Shown here piece after piece: positions 1 through 7,136 of a stretch of DNA of 7,241 bases. Under the pieces are notes generated by a model, which was given only the letters and a program-made list of their open reading frames with translations, was not told the origin of the DNA and searched no databases. The first letter of the stretch is position 1, and each line of letters opens with the position of its first letter. Source of the DNA: an uncultured Clostridia bacterium (GTDB lineage Bacteria > Bacillota > Clostridia > RGIG6154); NCBI GenBank assembly GCA_934457515.1, contig CAKSHV010000067.1:1-7241 (forward strand). Reading direction: 5' to 3'. The position numbers and the translations under genes are program-made.

Positions 1-1322
1 GCCATACAAAGTTCAAAATCGGAATAAGTCTGGTTCAAAACCGACTCAATCATTTCCCGCAAAAATTTTTCAGGTGTGTTAAAAAGCGGCACAACAATGC
101 TGAATTTTATCTGTTTCGGAAATATCTCTCTTCTCTGGGCTTCAAGCTCCTCTTTACTAAACAGCGGCATGTTTGCAGCCGTGTTTTGCGCACGCTTGTT
201 TGCAATTTTATATTGAGCCTTTTTCCACGTTTTGGAAAATCCCTCTTTAAACAAGCTGCGTATTCCTTTATAAAGCAGCCGCAGAACCGTGATTTTTCTT
301 AAATGATTTTTTAAAAAGTCAAGAATCAGCCGCAATGGCTTGGTTATTTTCCACAAAAACGCATTTGAAATTACATTGTATGCATTTTGACAGTCCGCAA
401 GCTGCCTTTTTAATTCCTCCCGCTGACCGATTGCGGCAGCATAGTGCATTTTATAATATGCAAGTTCTGTGTTAACTTTTTCACAGGTTTCTTTTTGATT
501 CGCAAGATTAAATGCATATTCCTGCTCTGCGCGCGCCATTTCTGCCTTTAAAATCTCTTCGGCATGCAGCAAGTTGGTTTTTTCCTGTTCAAAATTTTCT
601 ATTTCCGCTTTCCGCATTGCCTCAAGATTTTGAATATGCCTTTCCTTGTCCGAAATTGCCTGATTCAAAATGGTTTCCGTTTTTTGCCGATCGTGTTCGG
701 ACATACGGATATTACGCTCATAATCCTCTATCTGACGCACCATATCGGTATTTTTGCGGTAAAGTACAGCATGGCTTGTAAGGTATTGCGGACGGTAAGT
801 AATATCGTCCGTAAATCCGTTTTGAAAAAACAAACGGCCCCAATATTCCCTTTGCTGAACGTTTACATGGGTCGGCTCTTCAAAATCATCGGGCGAAGAG
901 GAAAACAAAACCGTATCGGTAACACCGCAAATATTTTGGATAGCTTTGTTCCCGTCTGCCGCATATAAATGCTCCAGCACCTCTATGGACACAACCAAGT
1001 CAAACGTTTCGGGAAGTCCCTCCGGCAATTTTTCGGTAAGCGACCCGACTTTGCAGAACGGGCGAATATCCTCCCGCACTTTGGATATGGCATATTCCGA
1101 AATATCTATGCCATACGCCTCAACCCCGCGGTCGCGCAGCGCGGCAACCAAAAAACCGAGAGCACAGCCGGCATCAAGCACCGTTTTGGGGTGAAAATCG
1201 GCAACAATCCGGTCGGCAAGCTTTGTTAAAAAACCTTTTGTGTATTCCGAATTTTCATAGCTGACTTTGCCGCAGCCCACATCATATTTTTTATAATATT
1301 CTTCATAATAAATTTCGCTCAT
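1..1322 (-). CDS. Methyltransferase - coiled coil - glycosyltransferase fusion protein, partial (C-terminus beyond left edge)
   Basis: The reading frame is open from an ATG at 1322 to the window edge, giving 440 visible residues. Residues about 1-190 look like a class I SAM-dependent methyltransferase: motif I is VLDAGCALG (48-56), the acidic end of beta-2 is D73 in GIDIS, and a VLEHL element sits at 115-119. Residues about 193-316 are rich in E, K, Q and R with heptad-like spacing and few prolines or glycines, so a coiled coil is likely. A basic amphipathic stretch follows (about 321-376), opening with FLWKITKPLR, a motif often seen after coiled coils in O-antigen-type enzymes. At 405 a GT-A family 2 domain begins (FSIVVPLFNTP, then ESVLNQTY), cut at residue 440. 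An SD site, GGGGAG, lies 7 bases before the ATG inside the end of the ATPase gene, implying coupled translation. The likely role is assembly, and perhaps O-methyl capping, of the exported glycan in the cytoplasm or at the membrane face. Acceptor and sugar donor cannot be told. Confidence 0.85.
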   Translation of the reverse strand, partial: MSEIYYEEYYKKYDVGCGKVSYENSEYTKGFLTKLADRIVADFHPKTVLDAGCALGFLVAALRDRGVEAYGIDISEYAISKVREDIRPFCKVGSLTEKLPEGLPETFDLVVSIEVLEHLYAADGNKAIQNICGVTDTVLFSSSPDDFEEPTHVNVQQREYWGRLFFQNGFTDDITYRPQYLTSHAVLYRKNTDMVRQIEDYERNIRMSEHDRQKTETILNQAISDKERHIQNLEAMRKAEIENFEQEKTNLLHAEEILKAEMARAEQEYAFNLANQKETCEKVNTELAYYKMHYAAAIGQREELKRQLADCQNAYNVISNAFLWKITKPLRLILDFLKNHLRKITVLRLLYKGIRSLFKEGFSKTWKKAQYKIANKRAQNTAANMPLFSKEELEAQRREIFPKQIKFSIVVPLFNTPEKFLREMIESVLNQTYSDFELCM

Positions 1323-1325
1323 ACC

Positions 1326-2048
1326 CTATCTCCCCTCATAAGCATTACAGATTTCTTCGGTTTTGCCTATTGCTTTCACTTCTCCGTGCTCTAACCAAAT
1401 CACGCGGTCACACATCTCGCGGATTTGCTCCAAGCTGTGCGACACAAACAAAACCGTGGTACCGCCGCTCATCAGCTCTAACATTCTGTTTTTGCTTTTT
1501 TGCTGAAAGTCTGCATCGCCAACCGCCAAAATCTCGTCCACAATTAAAATTTCGGGCTGAACAACCGCCGCAACCGAAAACGCAAGCCGCATAACCATGC
1601 CGGATGAATAGTTTCGAATCGGCACATCAATAAATTTCTCAAGCTCGGAAAACGCCACAATTTCATCATATTTTTCTTTCAAATATTTTTCGGTATATCC
1701 CAAAATCGCACCGTTTAGAAAAATGTTTTCTCTGCCCGTTAAATCAAAGTCAAAACCGCTGCCAAGCTCTAACATCGGCACAATATTGCCGTTTACTTTA
1801 ATTTCACCTTCGCTCGGCTTTAAAATGCCGGAAATCACTTTCAAAAGTGTGGATTTGCCCGCACCGTTGTGCCCGATTATGCCGATCACTTCGCCTTTTT
1901 CAATTTCAAAGCTGACGTTTTTCAGCGCCCAAAACTCTTCATATTTAATTTTTCCGCGAATCAGCTGCACGATATATTCTTTTATGCTTTGAATTCGGTC
2001 GTGGGTCATTAAATACCGCATGGAAATGTTATTTGCTTTAATTATCAT
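1326..2048 (-). CDS. ABC transporter ATP-binding protein, polysaccharide exporter (Wzt/TagH/RgpD type, short form)
   Basis: This is the 240-residue nucleotide-binding subunit that powers glycan export together with the permease encoded just upstream. Walker A is GHNGAGKST (59-67), the ABC signature is YSSGM (147-151), Walker B is ILIVDE (167-172) and the switch histidine is H204 in FVSHS. The roughly 40-residue N-terminal part before ALKNVSFEI, and the ELGSGFDFDLTGREN segment (94-108), are typical of O-antigen and teichoic-acid exporters rather than of general ABC ATPases. The ATG at 2048 is chosen because AGGTG sits 8 bases upstream and the protein then begins MIIKANNIS, as relatives do. A longer frame to 2111 would start with TTG and overlap the permease by 44 bases. 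The permease stop lies 19 bases before this start. The protein ends soon after the catalytic domain, so it has no C-terminal carbohydrate-binding extension like that of Wzt from E. coli O8/O9a. Confidence 0.93.
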   Translation of the reverse strand: MIIKANNISMRYLMTHDRIQSIKEYIVQLIRGKIKYEEFWALKNVSFEIEKGEVIGIIGHNGAGKSTLLKVISGILKPSEGEIKVNGNIVPMLELGSGFDFDLTGRENIFLNGAILGYTEKYLKEKYDEIVAFSELEKFIDVPIRNYSSGMVMRLAFSVAAVVQPEILIVDEILAVGDADFQQKSKNRMLELMSGGTTVLFVSHSLEQIREMCDRVIWLEHGEVKAIGKTEEICNAYEGR

Positions 2049-2067
2049 GTGTTTTACACCTAACTTA

Positions 2068-3519
2068 TCAGATATTAAGGACAAATCTGTCCTGTGTTTT
2101 CTTAAATACAACCGTGCCGATAATCAGCGGCACAACCGACGCAATCAGCGCCAGAAGATAGGCCTTCGGCTCGGGCGAAACGCCGTCCAACAAAATCACG
2201 CGGATAAAGCGGATAATGTGATACAGCGGATTCATTTTAAAAAGTGTAATAAATTTGCCCGAAATAATGCTTTCTGGGTAGAAAATCGGCGTTGCATACA
2301 TCCAAAGCATGCTGATTACGCCCCACAAAAACTGTGTGTCACGGAAAAACACCATGGCGGAGGCAAGCAGCAAGCCGATTCCGAGTGAGAGTGCAAACAG
2401 GCAAATCACCCCGAAAGGCAAAAGTAATATCGCCGGACGGATTGGCGTTCTGGTAATGAGAAGCACTGCAAACAGCGGAATGTGGGACAATGCAAAATTA
2501 ATGGTTGACGACAGAACTCTCGTCAGCGGGTAAATAAATTTGGGCACATGCACTTTTGTAATCAGCGACGCGTTTCCGACAATGGAGGAAAGCGACATGG
2601 TGGTTGCCTCGTTGAAAAAGCTGAAGCACACAATACCGATTAAAAGGTACACCGCAAAATTCGGAATATCCGATTTAAACAGGGTTGAAAAGACAATATA
2701 CTGAACCAGCATGATTAAAAGCGGATTCAAAAAGCTCCACAAAACGCCCAAAACCGAGCGCTTATATTTGGTTTTAAAATCGCGCGAAACCAGCTGTTTC
2801 ATCAAATAGCGGTATTTGGAAAGCGATTCTGACAAATACAATACCGCCGTCTGTTTTCCCTTTTTAAAACGAGCAATTAAATATGCACAGTATACGGCAA
2901 GCAAAAGGAACCCCAAGGCTGCATAACAGGGATAGTATGTGCCAAAAGAAAGAGATTCGCGGCTGTGGATTTCCATGCAAAGCGCGCCGCTTTGCGCACT
3001 GCCGTTCACATGTGCTTTTTCGCTTTCATCAAGGCTGACCGCCACTTGATTCCTTGCCGTGGAAACCGCGTTACCGCAATACAACGTTACGGCATTGCCG
3101 GGTTTAGAGTCGGGCGCGGTGATTCGAATCTGTGCTTTTCCTCCCGCTATTTTAGCGGCAGGCGAAAACACAGCGGTGAAAACGCCGCCGTCTGTCAGCG
3201 TGGAAATATCAATATTTTGCTTTGCAGACACTTCCCCGTTCGGCGACAGCACCTCTACCACAAGCACGCCGCTGTTTTGGCGGGCATATGTTGCTGCGCG
3301 AAAAGCAAGGGAACTCAGCATTTCACCCTCAATGGCTGTGTTTTGCGTCACCACGGTGTCTTTTGTAATCTCACCCACAATTGTGCTCGGCGCTAACATT
3401 TCAACGGAAATGTCACGAAAATGCAGCTGCTCGCCGCCCACAAAATAAAACAAAACCGCAATTAAAATGTATATCGCAAGCGCAATTATGCACTTCTTTT
3501 TTATCGATTTTAAACTCAT
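2068..3519 (-). CDS. ABC-2 type polysaccharide export permease with N-terminal extracytoplasmic domain
   Basis: The protein has 483 residues, against roughly 260-280 for usual Wzm/TagG-type permeases. The extra length is at the N-terminus: one hydrophobic helix (about 10-28), then a polar, beta-rich segment (about 29-193), a second helix (about 199-217), and a short cytoplasmic link. The transport domain starts near residue 236. It shows the family's RDFKTKYKRSVLGVLWSFLNP-like entry (246-266), about six hydrophobic segments, and the conserved WMYATPIFYP (406-415) and MNPLYHIIRFIR (429-440) elements. With the ATPase downstream it should form the membrane channel exporting a lipid-linked glycan. 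The charge pattern (KSIKKK before helix 1, RFKKGK after helix 2) places the added domain outside the membrane. The ATG overlaps the rfbD stop (ATGA). AAAGGAG lies 14 bases upstream, rather far, so initiation probably depends on coupling to rfbD. Permease identity is firm; the ectodomain's function is unknown. Confidence 0.9.
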   Translation of the reverse strand: MSLKSIKKKCIIALAIYILIAVLFYFVGGEQLHFRDISVEMLAPSTIVGEITKDTVVTQNTAIEGEMLSSLAFRAATYARQNSGVLVVEVLSPNGEVSAKQNIDISTLTDGGVFTAVFSPAAKIAGGKAQIRITAPDSKPGNAVTLYCGNAVSTARNQVAVSLDESEKAHVNGSAQSGALCMEIHSRESLSFGTYYPCYAALGFLLLAVYCAYLIARFKKGKQTAVLYLSESLSKYRYLMKQLVSRDFKTKYKRSVLGVLWSFLNPLLIMLVQYIVFSTLFKSDIPNFAVYLLIGIVCFSFFNEATTMSLSSIVGNASLITKVHVPKFIYPLTRVLSSTINFALSHIPLFAVLLITRTPIRPAILLLPFGVICLFALSLGIGLLLASAMVFFRDTQFLWGVISMLWMYATPIFYPESIISGKFITLFKMNPLYHIIRFIRVILLDGVSPEPKAYLLALIASVVPLIIGTVVFKKTQDRFVLNI

Positions 3520-4367
3520 GCTTTATTTCCAATCTCCTTTAAATAGCGGAAAAGCGCGTCTTCCCAACTCGGCAGGCGCGAAAATCCGTTTTCTGTAAGG
3601 CAATTTTTATCCATTTTAGAATTCAGCGGCCGTGCCGCCTTTGTCGGATAATTTTTGGAATCTATCGAATGAACCATAACGTTTTTGCCGGAGTATTCAA
3701 AAATTTTCCGTGCAAAATCCGCCCACGAGCAAACACCTTCGTTGGTTGCATGGTAGACTCCGTAATTTGTGCTTTGCACCATGTCGCAAAGCAGCGGCGC
3801 CAAATCTGCCGTATATGTGGGGCTTCCGATTTGGTCCGAAACCACGTTCAATTCTGTTTTCGATTCGGCAAGACGCAGCATGGTTTTTACAAAATTATTG
3901 CCGTTTTTGCCAAACACCCACGAAATGCGCACAATAAAATATTTATCCAAATAACTTTGAACAACAAGTTCGCCCGCAAGCTTGCTTCTCCCGTAAGTGT
4001 TTTGCGGGTTAACAGAATCATTCGGCTCATAAAACCGATCGCCCGTTCCGGGAAATACATAGTCGGTTGAAATATACACCATTTTTGCACCGATTTTTCG
4101 GCAGGCAAGCGCAATGTTTTCGGTGCCGTCCACATTGGCAGCAAAACAAAGCGCAGGCTCGTCCTCTGCCAAATCCACTTTCGTGTATGCGGCGCAGTGA
4201 ATCACCGCGTCCGGCTTAAAATCCGAAATTGCCTTTTCAACCGCGGAAAGGTCCGTAATGTCCAAATCGTCAATATCAGATCCTAAAAATTCTATTCTGC
4301 GCTTTTCAAGCTCTTTGCAAACATCGTATCCAAGCTGGCCCTTAACGCCTGTAACAAAAACTTTCAT
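3516..4367 (-). CDS. rfbD: dTDP-4-dehydrorhamnose reductase
   Basis: RfbD (RmlD) carries out the last step of dTDP-L-rhamnose synthesis, the NAD(P)H-dependent reduction of dTDP-4-keto-L-rhamnose at C4, in the cytoplasm. The 283 residues match the family length. It is an extended short-chain dehydrogenase: the nucleotide-binding glycine motif is GVKGQLG (7-13), STDYVF (100-105) supplies the catalytic-region threonine, and the YxxxK pair is Y125/K129. DQIGSPTYT (178-186) and ARPLNS (245-250) are characteristic of RmlD and separate it from epimerases. The ATG at 4367 has AGAGGA 6 bases upstream and follows the rfbB stop by 15 bases. Its TGA overlaps the permease ATG by 4 bases, linking sugar supply to export in translation. 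No key residue appears to be missing. Confidence 0.96.
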   Translation of the reverse strand: MKVFVTGVKGQLGYDVCKELEKRRIEFLGSDIDDLDITDLSAVEKAISDFKPDAVIHCAAYTKVDLAEDEPALCFAANVDGTENIALACRKIGAKMVYISTDYVFPGTGDRFYEPNDSVNPQNTYGRSKLAGELVVQSYLDKYFIVRISWVFGKNGNNFVKTMLRLAESKTELNVVSDQIGSPTYTADLAPLLCDMVQSTNYGVYHATNEGVCSWADFARKIFEYSGKNVMVHSIDSKNYPTKAARPLNSKMDKNCLTENGFSRLPSWEDALFRYLKEIGNKA

Positions 4368-4382
4368 CTTGTTTCCTCTGTC

Positions 4383-5402
4383 CTATCTGTTTTTATACAT
4401 CTTTTCATAATAATTCTGATACTCGCCGCTGATGATATTTTCCCACCATTCGCGGTTGTTTAGATACCAGGAAATGGTTTTTTTAATGCCGTCTTCAAAC
4501 TTTGTTTCGGGCAGCCAGCCAAGTTCTTTGTGAATCTTGGTCGGGTCGATGGCATAGCGCATATCGTGCCCTTTTCGGTCGGTTACATAGGTAATCAGGC
4601 TTTCGGGCTTGTTTAATTCTTTGCAGATAATTTTTACAATGTCAATATTTTTCATTTCATTGTGACCGCCCACATTATAAACCTCACCCACACGGCCGTT
4701 GCGCACGATTAAATCGATTGCACGACAGTGGTCTTCCACATATAGCCAATCACGCACATTTTCTCCTTTACCGTACACCGGCAAAGGCTTGTCTGCAAGT
4801 GCATTTGCAATCATCAGCGGAATCAGCTTTTCCGGGAAATGATATGGGCCATAGTTGTTTGAACAGCGCGAAATTGTAACCGGAAGCCCATACGTTCTGT
4901 GATATGCCAGCACCAAAAGGTCTGCGCCTGCCTTGGAAGAGGAATACGGACTGCTGGTGTGAATGGGCGTTTCCTCGGTGAAAAACAAATCCGGGCGGTC
5001 AAGGGGCAAATCGCCGTACACTTCGTCGGTCGACACCTGATGATAGCGCGAAATTCCGTATTTTCTGCACGCGTCCATCATAACTGCCGTGCCCAAAATA
5101 TTGGTTTTTAAAAACACCTCGGGGTTTTCAATTGAGCGGTCCACGTGGCTCTCCGCCGCAAAATTGATAACCACATCGGGTTTTTCTTCTTCAAACAAAG
5201 CATAAATTGCTTCTCTGTCGCAAATATTGATTTTGCAAAATCTGAAATTCGGATTATCCATCACGCTTTTCAGCGTGGAAAGATTGCCCGCATAGGTTAA
5301 GCAATCCACACAAACAATTCGGTCATTCGGATGATTTTTCAGCATGTAATGCACAAAATTGCCGCCGATAAAGCCGGCGCCGCCCGTTACGATAATTGTC
5401 AT
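4383..5402 (-). CDS. rfbB: dTDP-glucose 4,6-dehydratase
   Basis: RfbB (RmlB) converts dTDP-glucose to dTDP-4-keto-6-deoxyglucose with bound NAD+, the second step of the dTDP-rhamnose route, in the cytoplasm. The 339 residues fit the family. Visible motifs are the NAD-binding GGAGFIG (7-13), the catalytic triplet T125-D126-E127 in STDEVYG, and the Y153/K157 pair in SPYSSSKAGAD. AAESHVDRS (82-90), RCSNNYGPYHFPEKLIP (179-195) and RDWLYVEDHCRAI (217-229) are diagnostic for this enzyme rather than for UDP-sugar epimerases. The start is an ATG with a strong AAGGAG 8 bases upstream. It follows rfbC by 19 bases and precedes rfbD by 15, so it is clearly within one operon. The gene looks intact. Confidence 0.97.
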   Translation of the reverse strand: MTIIVTGGAGFIGGNFVHYMLKNHPNDRIVCVDCLTYAGNLSTLKSVMDNPNFRFCKINICDREAIYALFEEEKPDVVINFAAESHVDRSIENPEVFLKTNILGTAVMMDACRKYGISRYHQVSTDEVYGDLPLDRPDLFFTEETPIHTSSPYSSSKAGADLLVLAYHRTYGLPVTISRCSNNYGPYHFPEKLIPLMIANALADKPLPVYGKGENVRDWLYVEDHCRAIDLIVRNGRVGEVYNVGGHNEMKNIDIVKIICKELNKPESLITYVTDRKGHDMRYAIDPTKIHKELGWLPETKFEDGIKKTISWYLNNREWWENIISGEYQNYYEKMYKNR

Positions 5403-5421
5403 TATTCCCTCTCCTTAAAAA

Positions 5422-5967
5422 TTAAAAACCCGTTTCGGCGTCTTTCAGCCACGGATTATTTTCGTCTTTGCTGCTGAGAATCGGTTTTTCCACTCCCCAG
5501 TCCACGTTTATCTCGGGGTCGTTCCAGCGTATGCCGCCGTCCGCCTCGGGTGCATAGTAACTGTCCGCCTTATATAAAAATTCAACATTGTCGGTCAGCG
5601 TCACAAAGCCGTGCCCGAATCCGCGCGGAATTAAAAGCTGACGTTTGTTCTCTTCAGACAGTTCCACCGCAACCCACTCTTTATATGTCGGGCTTTCGGG
5701 GCGCAAATCCACAGCCACGTCCAAAACCGCACCGCGCGCACAGCGAACCAGTTTTGCCTGCGCCTTGTCCCCTTTTTGAAAGTGAATCCCGCGCAGCGTG
5801 CCTTTTACCGTCGATGACGAATGGTTGTCCTGCACAAAATCATAAAAAAGACCCGCTTTTTCAAACTCTCGTTTTGAGTAGCTTTCCATAAAAAATCCGC
5901 GATGGTCGCCAAACACTTTCGGCTCGACGATGATCACGCCGTCAATTTTTGTTTTTATAAAATCCAT
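5422..5967 (-). CDS. rfbC: dTDP-4-dehydrorhamnose 3,5-epimerase
   Basis: RfbC (RmlC) epimerises dTDP-4-keto-6-deoxyglucose at C3 and C5 to dTDP-4-keto-L-rhamnose, a cofactor-free cupin enzyme acting as a dimer. From the ATG at 5967 it has 181 residues. Visible are EPKVFGDHRGFFMESY (15-30), QDNHSSS (46-52), RGIHFQ (60-65) with catalytic H62, K72 in KLVRC, LLIPRGFGHGF (111-121), Y132 in LYK, and GGIRWNDP (144-151). H62 and Y132 match the known active-site His/Tyr with an offset of one from enterobacterial numbering. Start choice is uncertain. ATG 5967 aligns with the usual family N-terminus but has AAAGGA 13 bases upstream. ATG 5979 (four residues longer) has that site only 1 base away. A GTG at 6012 (15 residues longer) has no clear SD. 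Confidence 0.94.
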   Translation of the reverse strand: MDFIKTKIDGVIIVEPKVFGDHRGFFMESYSKREFEKAGLFYDFVQDNHSSSTVKGTLRGIHFQKGDKAQAKLVRCARGAVLDVAVDLRPESPTYKEWVAVELSEENKRQLLIPRGFGHGFVTLTDNVEFLYKADSYYAPEADGGIRWNDPEINVDWGVEKPILSSKDENNPWLKDAETGF

Positions 5968-6003
5968 ATTGATTTTCATATCCTTTCTGCCCACAAAAAT
6001 ACT

Positions 6004-6032
6004 AAAATACACACGATTCTTACCAAAGGCAA
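6004..6032 (-). promoter_or_regulatory. Weak candidate internal promoter upstream of rfbC
   Basis: On the minus strand TTGCCT (6027-6032) and TATTTT (6004-6009) are separated by 17 bases, each matching four of six sigma-A consensus positions. It lies in the only sizeable gap within the operon, between rfbA and rfbC. If used, the transcript would start near 5997, which excludes the GTG at 6012 as the rfbC start for that transcript. In A+T-rich DNA such matches are common by chance. Confidence 0.25.
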
Positions 6033-6087
6033 TTTAAGCGTATATGCACATCGCCGCTTTACATTCTGTATAAATCCGTCTGTCCAA

Positions 6088-6122
6088 TCTTTATCGTTAA
6101 AGACGTAACGTGATTTTTACGT
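6088..6122. repeat. Two adjoining small inverted repeats in the rfbA-rfbC gap
   Basis: TCTTTA (6088-6093) pairs with TAAAGA (6098-6103) around a 4-base loop. ACGTAA (6103-6108) pairs with TTACGT (6117-6122) around an 8-base loop. The two share position 6103, so they could form only as alternatives or slightly shortened. They begin 8 bases after the rfbA stop. Neither is G+C-rich nor followed by a T-run in the direction of transcription, so they do not look like an intrinsic terminator. A role in mRNA processing or stability is possible, and chance is also possible. Confidence 0.35.
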
Positions 6123-6130
6123 TATGCGCC

Positions 6131-7009
6131 TTAATACATATATTTTCCGCTCGCCACATTCAAAAGATGCTTGCCGTACGGTGATTTTCCGTAAAATGCC
6201 GCCGCTTTTTCAAGTTGCTTTTGATCAATCCAGCTGTTTCGAAAAGCAATCTCCTCCGGCGCGGAAATCTGCACACCCTCGCGGGTTTCAATCACGCGCA
6301 CAAACTCACTTGCATCGTTTAAAGAATCCACCGTGCCCGTATCCAGCCACGCATAACCGCGGCCGAGCGTAATCACATTTAAATTTTCTTCTTCCAAATA
6401 CATGCGGTTCAAATCCGTAATTTCTATCTCGCCGCGGGCAGAAGGTTTAAGCATTTTTGCACGGCGACACACTGTTTCATCGTAAAAATAGAGTCCCGTT
6501 ACTGCATAATTGCTTTTAGGATTTATCGGTTTTTCCTCAATCGAAACCGCTTTGCCGTCTTTGTCGAACTCTACCACGCCAAACCGCTCCGGGTCATCCA
6601 CATAGTAGCCGAACACGGTTGCGCCCATCTTTTGCTCTGCTGCCTGCTTTAAATAATTCGTCATTCCGGCGCCGTAGAAAATATTGTCGCCTAAAATCAT
6701 CGCACAACGGTCACCCGCAATAAATTCTTCGCCAAGCAAAAACGCCTGCGCCAACCCGTCCGGCGACGGCTGTACCTTATAAGACAGCCGAATGCCAAAC
6801 TGGCTTCCGTCTCCCAAAAGCCGCTCGAAATTCGGCAAATCGTGCGGTGTTGAAATAATCAAAATATCCCGGATTCCTGCCAGCATTAAGGTGGAAAGCG
6901 GATAATAAATCATCGGTTTGTCATAAATCGGAAGAAGCTGCTTAGACGTCACAAGTGTCAGCGGATACAGCCTGGTTCCGCTTCCTCCCGCAAGAATAAT
7001 TCCCTTCAT
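6131..7009 (-). CDS. rfbA: Glucose-1-phosphate thymidylyltransferase
   Basis: RfbA (RmlA) joins glucose-1-phosphate and dTTP to give dTDP-glucose and pyrophosphate, the first step toward dTDP-L-rhamnose, in the cytoplasm. The 292 residues match the family. Visible are the nucleotidyltransferase signature [11 protein letters not shown] (8-18) with catalytic R13, the [17 protein letters not shown] segment (22-38), PDGLAQAF (83-90), the metal-binding D108 in LGDN, EEKP (158-161), VTGLYFYD (170-177) and WLDTGT (221-226). The sequence is of the RmlA short type; no extra regulatory domain is present. The ATG at 7009 has AAAGGGG 8 bases upstream. It is the first gene after the main promoter. RfbA enzymes are typically feedback-inhibited by dTDP-rhamnose, which is family knowledge and not readable here. 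Confidence 0.97.
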   Translation of the reverse strand: MKGIILAGGSGTRLYPLTLVTSKQLLPIYDKPMIYYPLSTLMLAGIRDILIISTPHDLPNFERLLGDGSQFGIRLSYKVQPSPDGLAQAFLLGEEFIAGDRCAMILGDNIFYGAGMTNYLKQAAEQKMGATVFGYYVDDPERFGVVEFDKDGKAVSIEEKPINPKSNYAVTGLYFYDETVCRRAKMLKPSARGEIEITDLNRMYLEEENLNVITLGRGYAWLDTGTVDSLNDASEFVRVIETREGVQISAPEEIAFRNSWIDQKQLEKAAAFYGKSPYGKHLLNVASGKYMY

Positions 7010-7050
7010 ATTTCATTCCCCTTTTATATTTTTAAACCAAAATAAAGCCT

Positions 7051-7070
7051 TTTGCATTCATTCCTGCAAA
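7051..7070 (-). promoter_or_regulatory. Small hairpin in the 5' leader of the rfbA transcript
   Basis: In the predicted leader, TTTGCA and TGCAAA form a perfect 6-base-pair stem with an 8-base loop GGAATGAA. It begins about 15 bases after the expected transcription start and ends about 40 bases before the rfbA ATG. It lacks a following T-run, so it is not a terminator. It could protect the 5' end or bind a regulator; no known riboswitch class is recognised. Confidence 0.35.
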
Positions 7071-7091
7071 TCGACAGCATACAACGATTTA

Positions 7092-7120
7092 ATTATACCA
7101 CACGGATTTAAAAATTACAA
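7092..7120 (-). promoter_or_regulatory. Sigma-A type extended -10 promoter for the operon
   Basis: The minus strand carries a perfect -10 box TATAAT (7092-7097) preceded by TGG, giving the extended -10 form TGnTATAAT. A 17-base spacer separates it from TTGTAA (7115-7120), which matches four of six -35 positions. The expected start is near 7085, giving a leader of about 76 bases before rfbA. This is the best promoter in the window and sits at the head of the seven-gene set. Confidence 0.8.
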
Positions 7121-7136
7121 TAGTTTTAACGCATTT

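Noticed and set aside
512..968. Plus-strand open frames of 89 and 134 codons over the left-edge gene
   Set aside because: They lie antisense to a continuous minus-strand frame with clear methyltransferase and coiled-coil features, and their translations resemble no family I know.
2049..2111. 21-residue N-terminal extension of the ABC ATPase from a TTG at 2111
   Set aside because: It overlaps the permease gene by 44 bases, uses a rare start, and adds residues not seen in the family. The ATG at 2048 has its own SD and gives the usual N-terminus.
2965..3448. Plus-strand open frames of 143 and 129 codons opposite the permease ectodomain
   Set aside because: They are shadows of the minus-strand gene. 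The sense frame runs without a break from the ATGA overlap into the recognisable transport domain.
7024..7080. Tiny 18-codon leader ORF upstream of rfbA (ATG at 7080, stop at 7024-7026)
   Set aside because: It has no SD, and its ATG is only about 5 bases from the predicted transcription start. The predicted peptide shows no attenuator-like codon runs.
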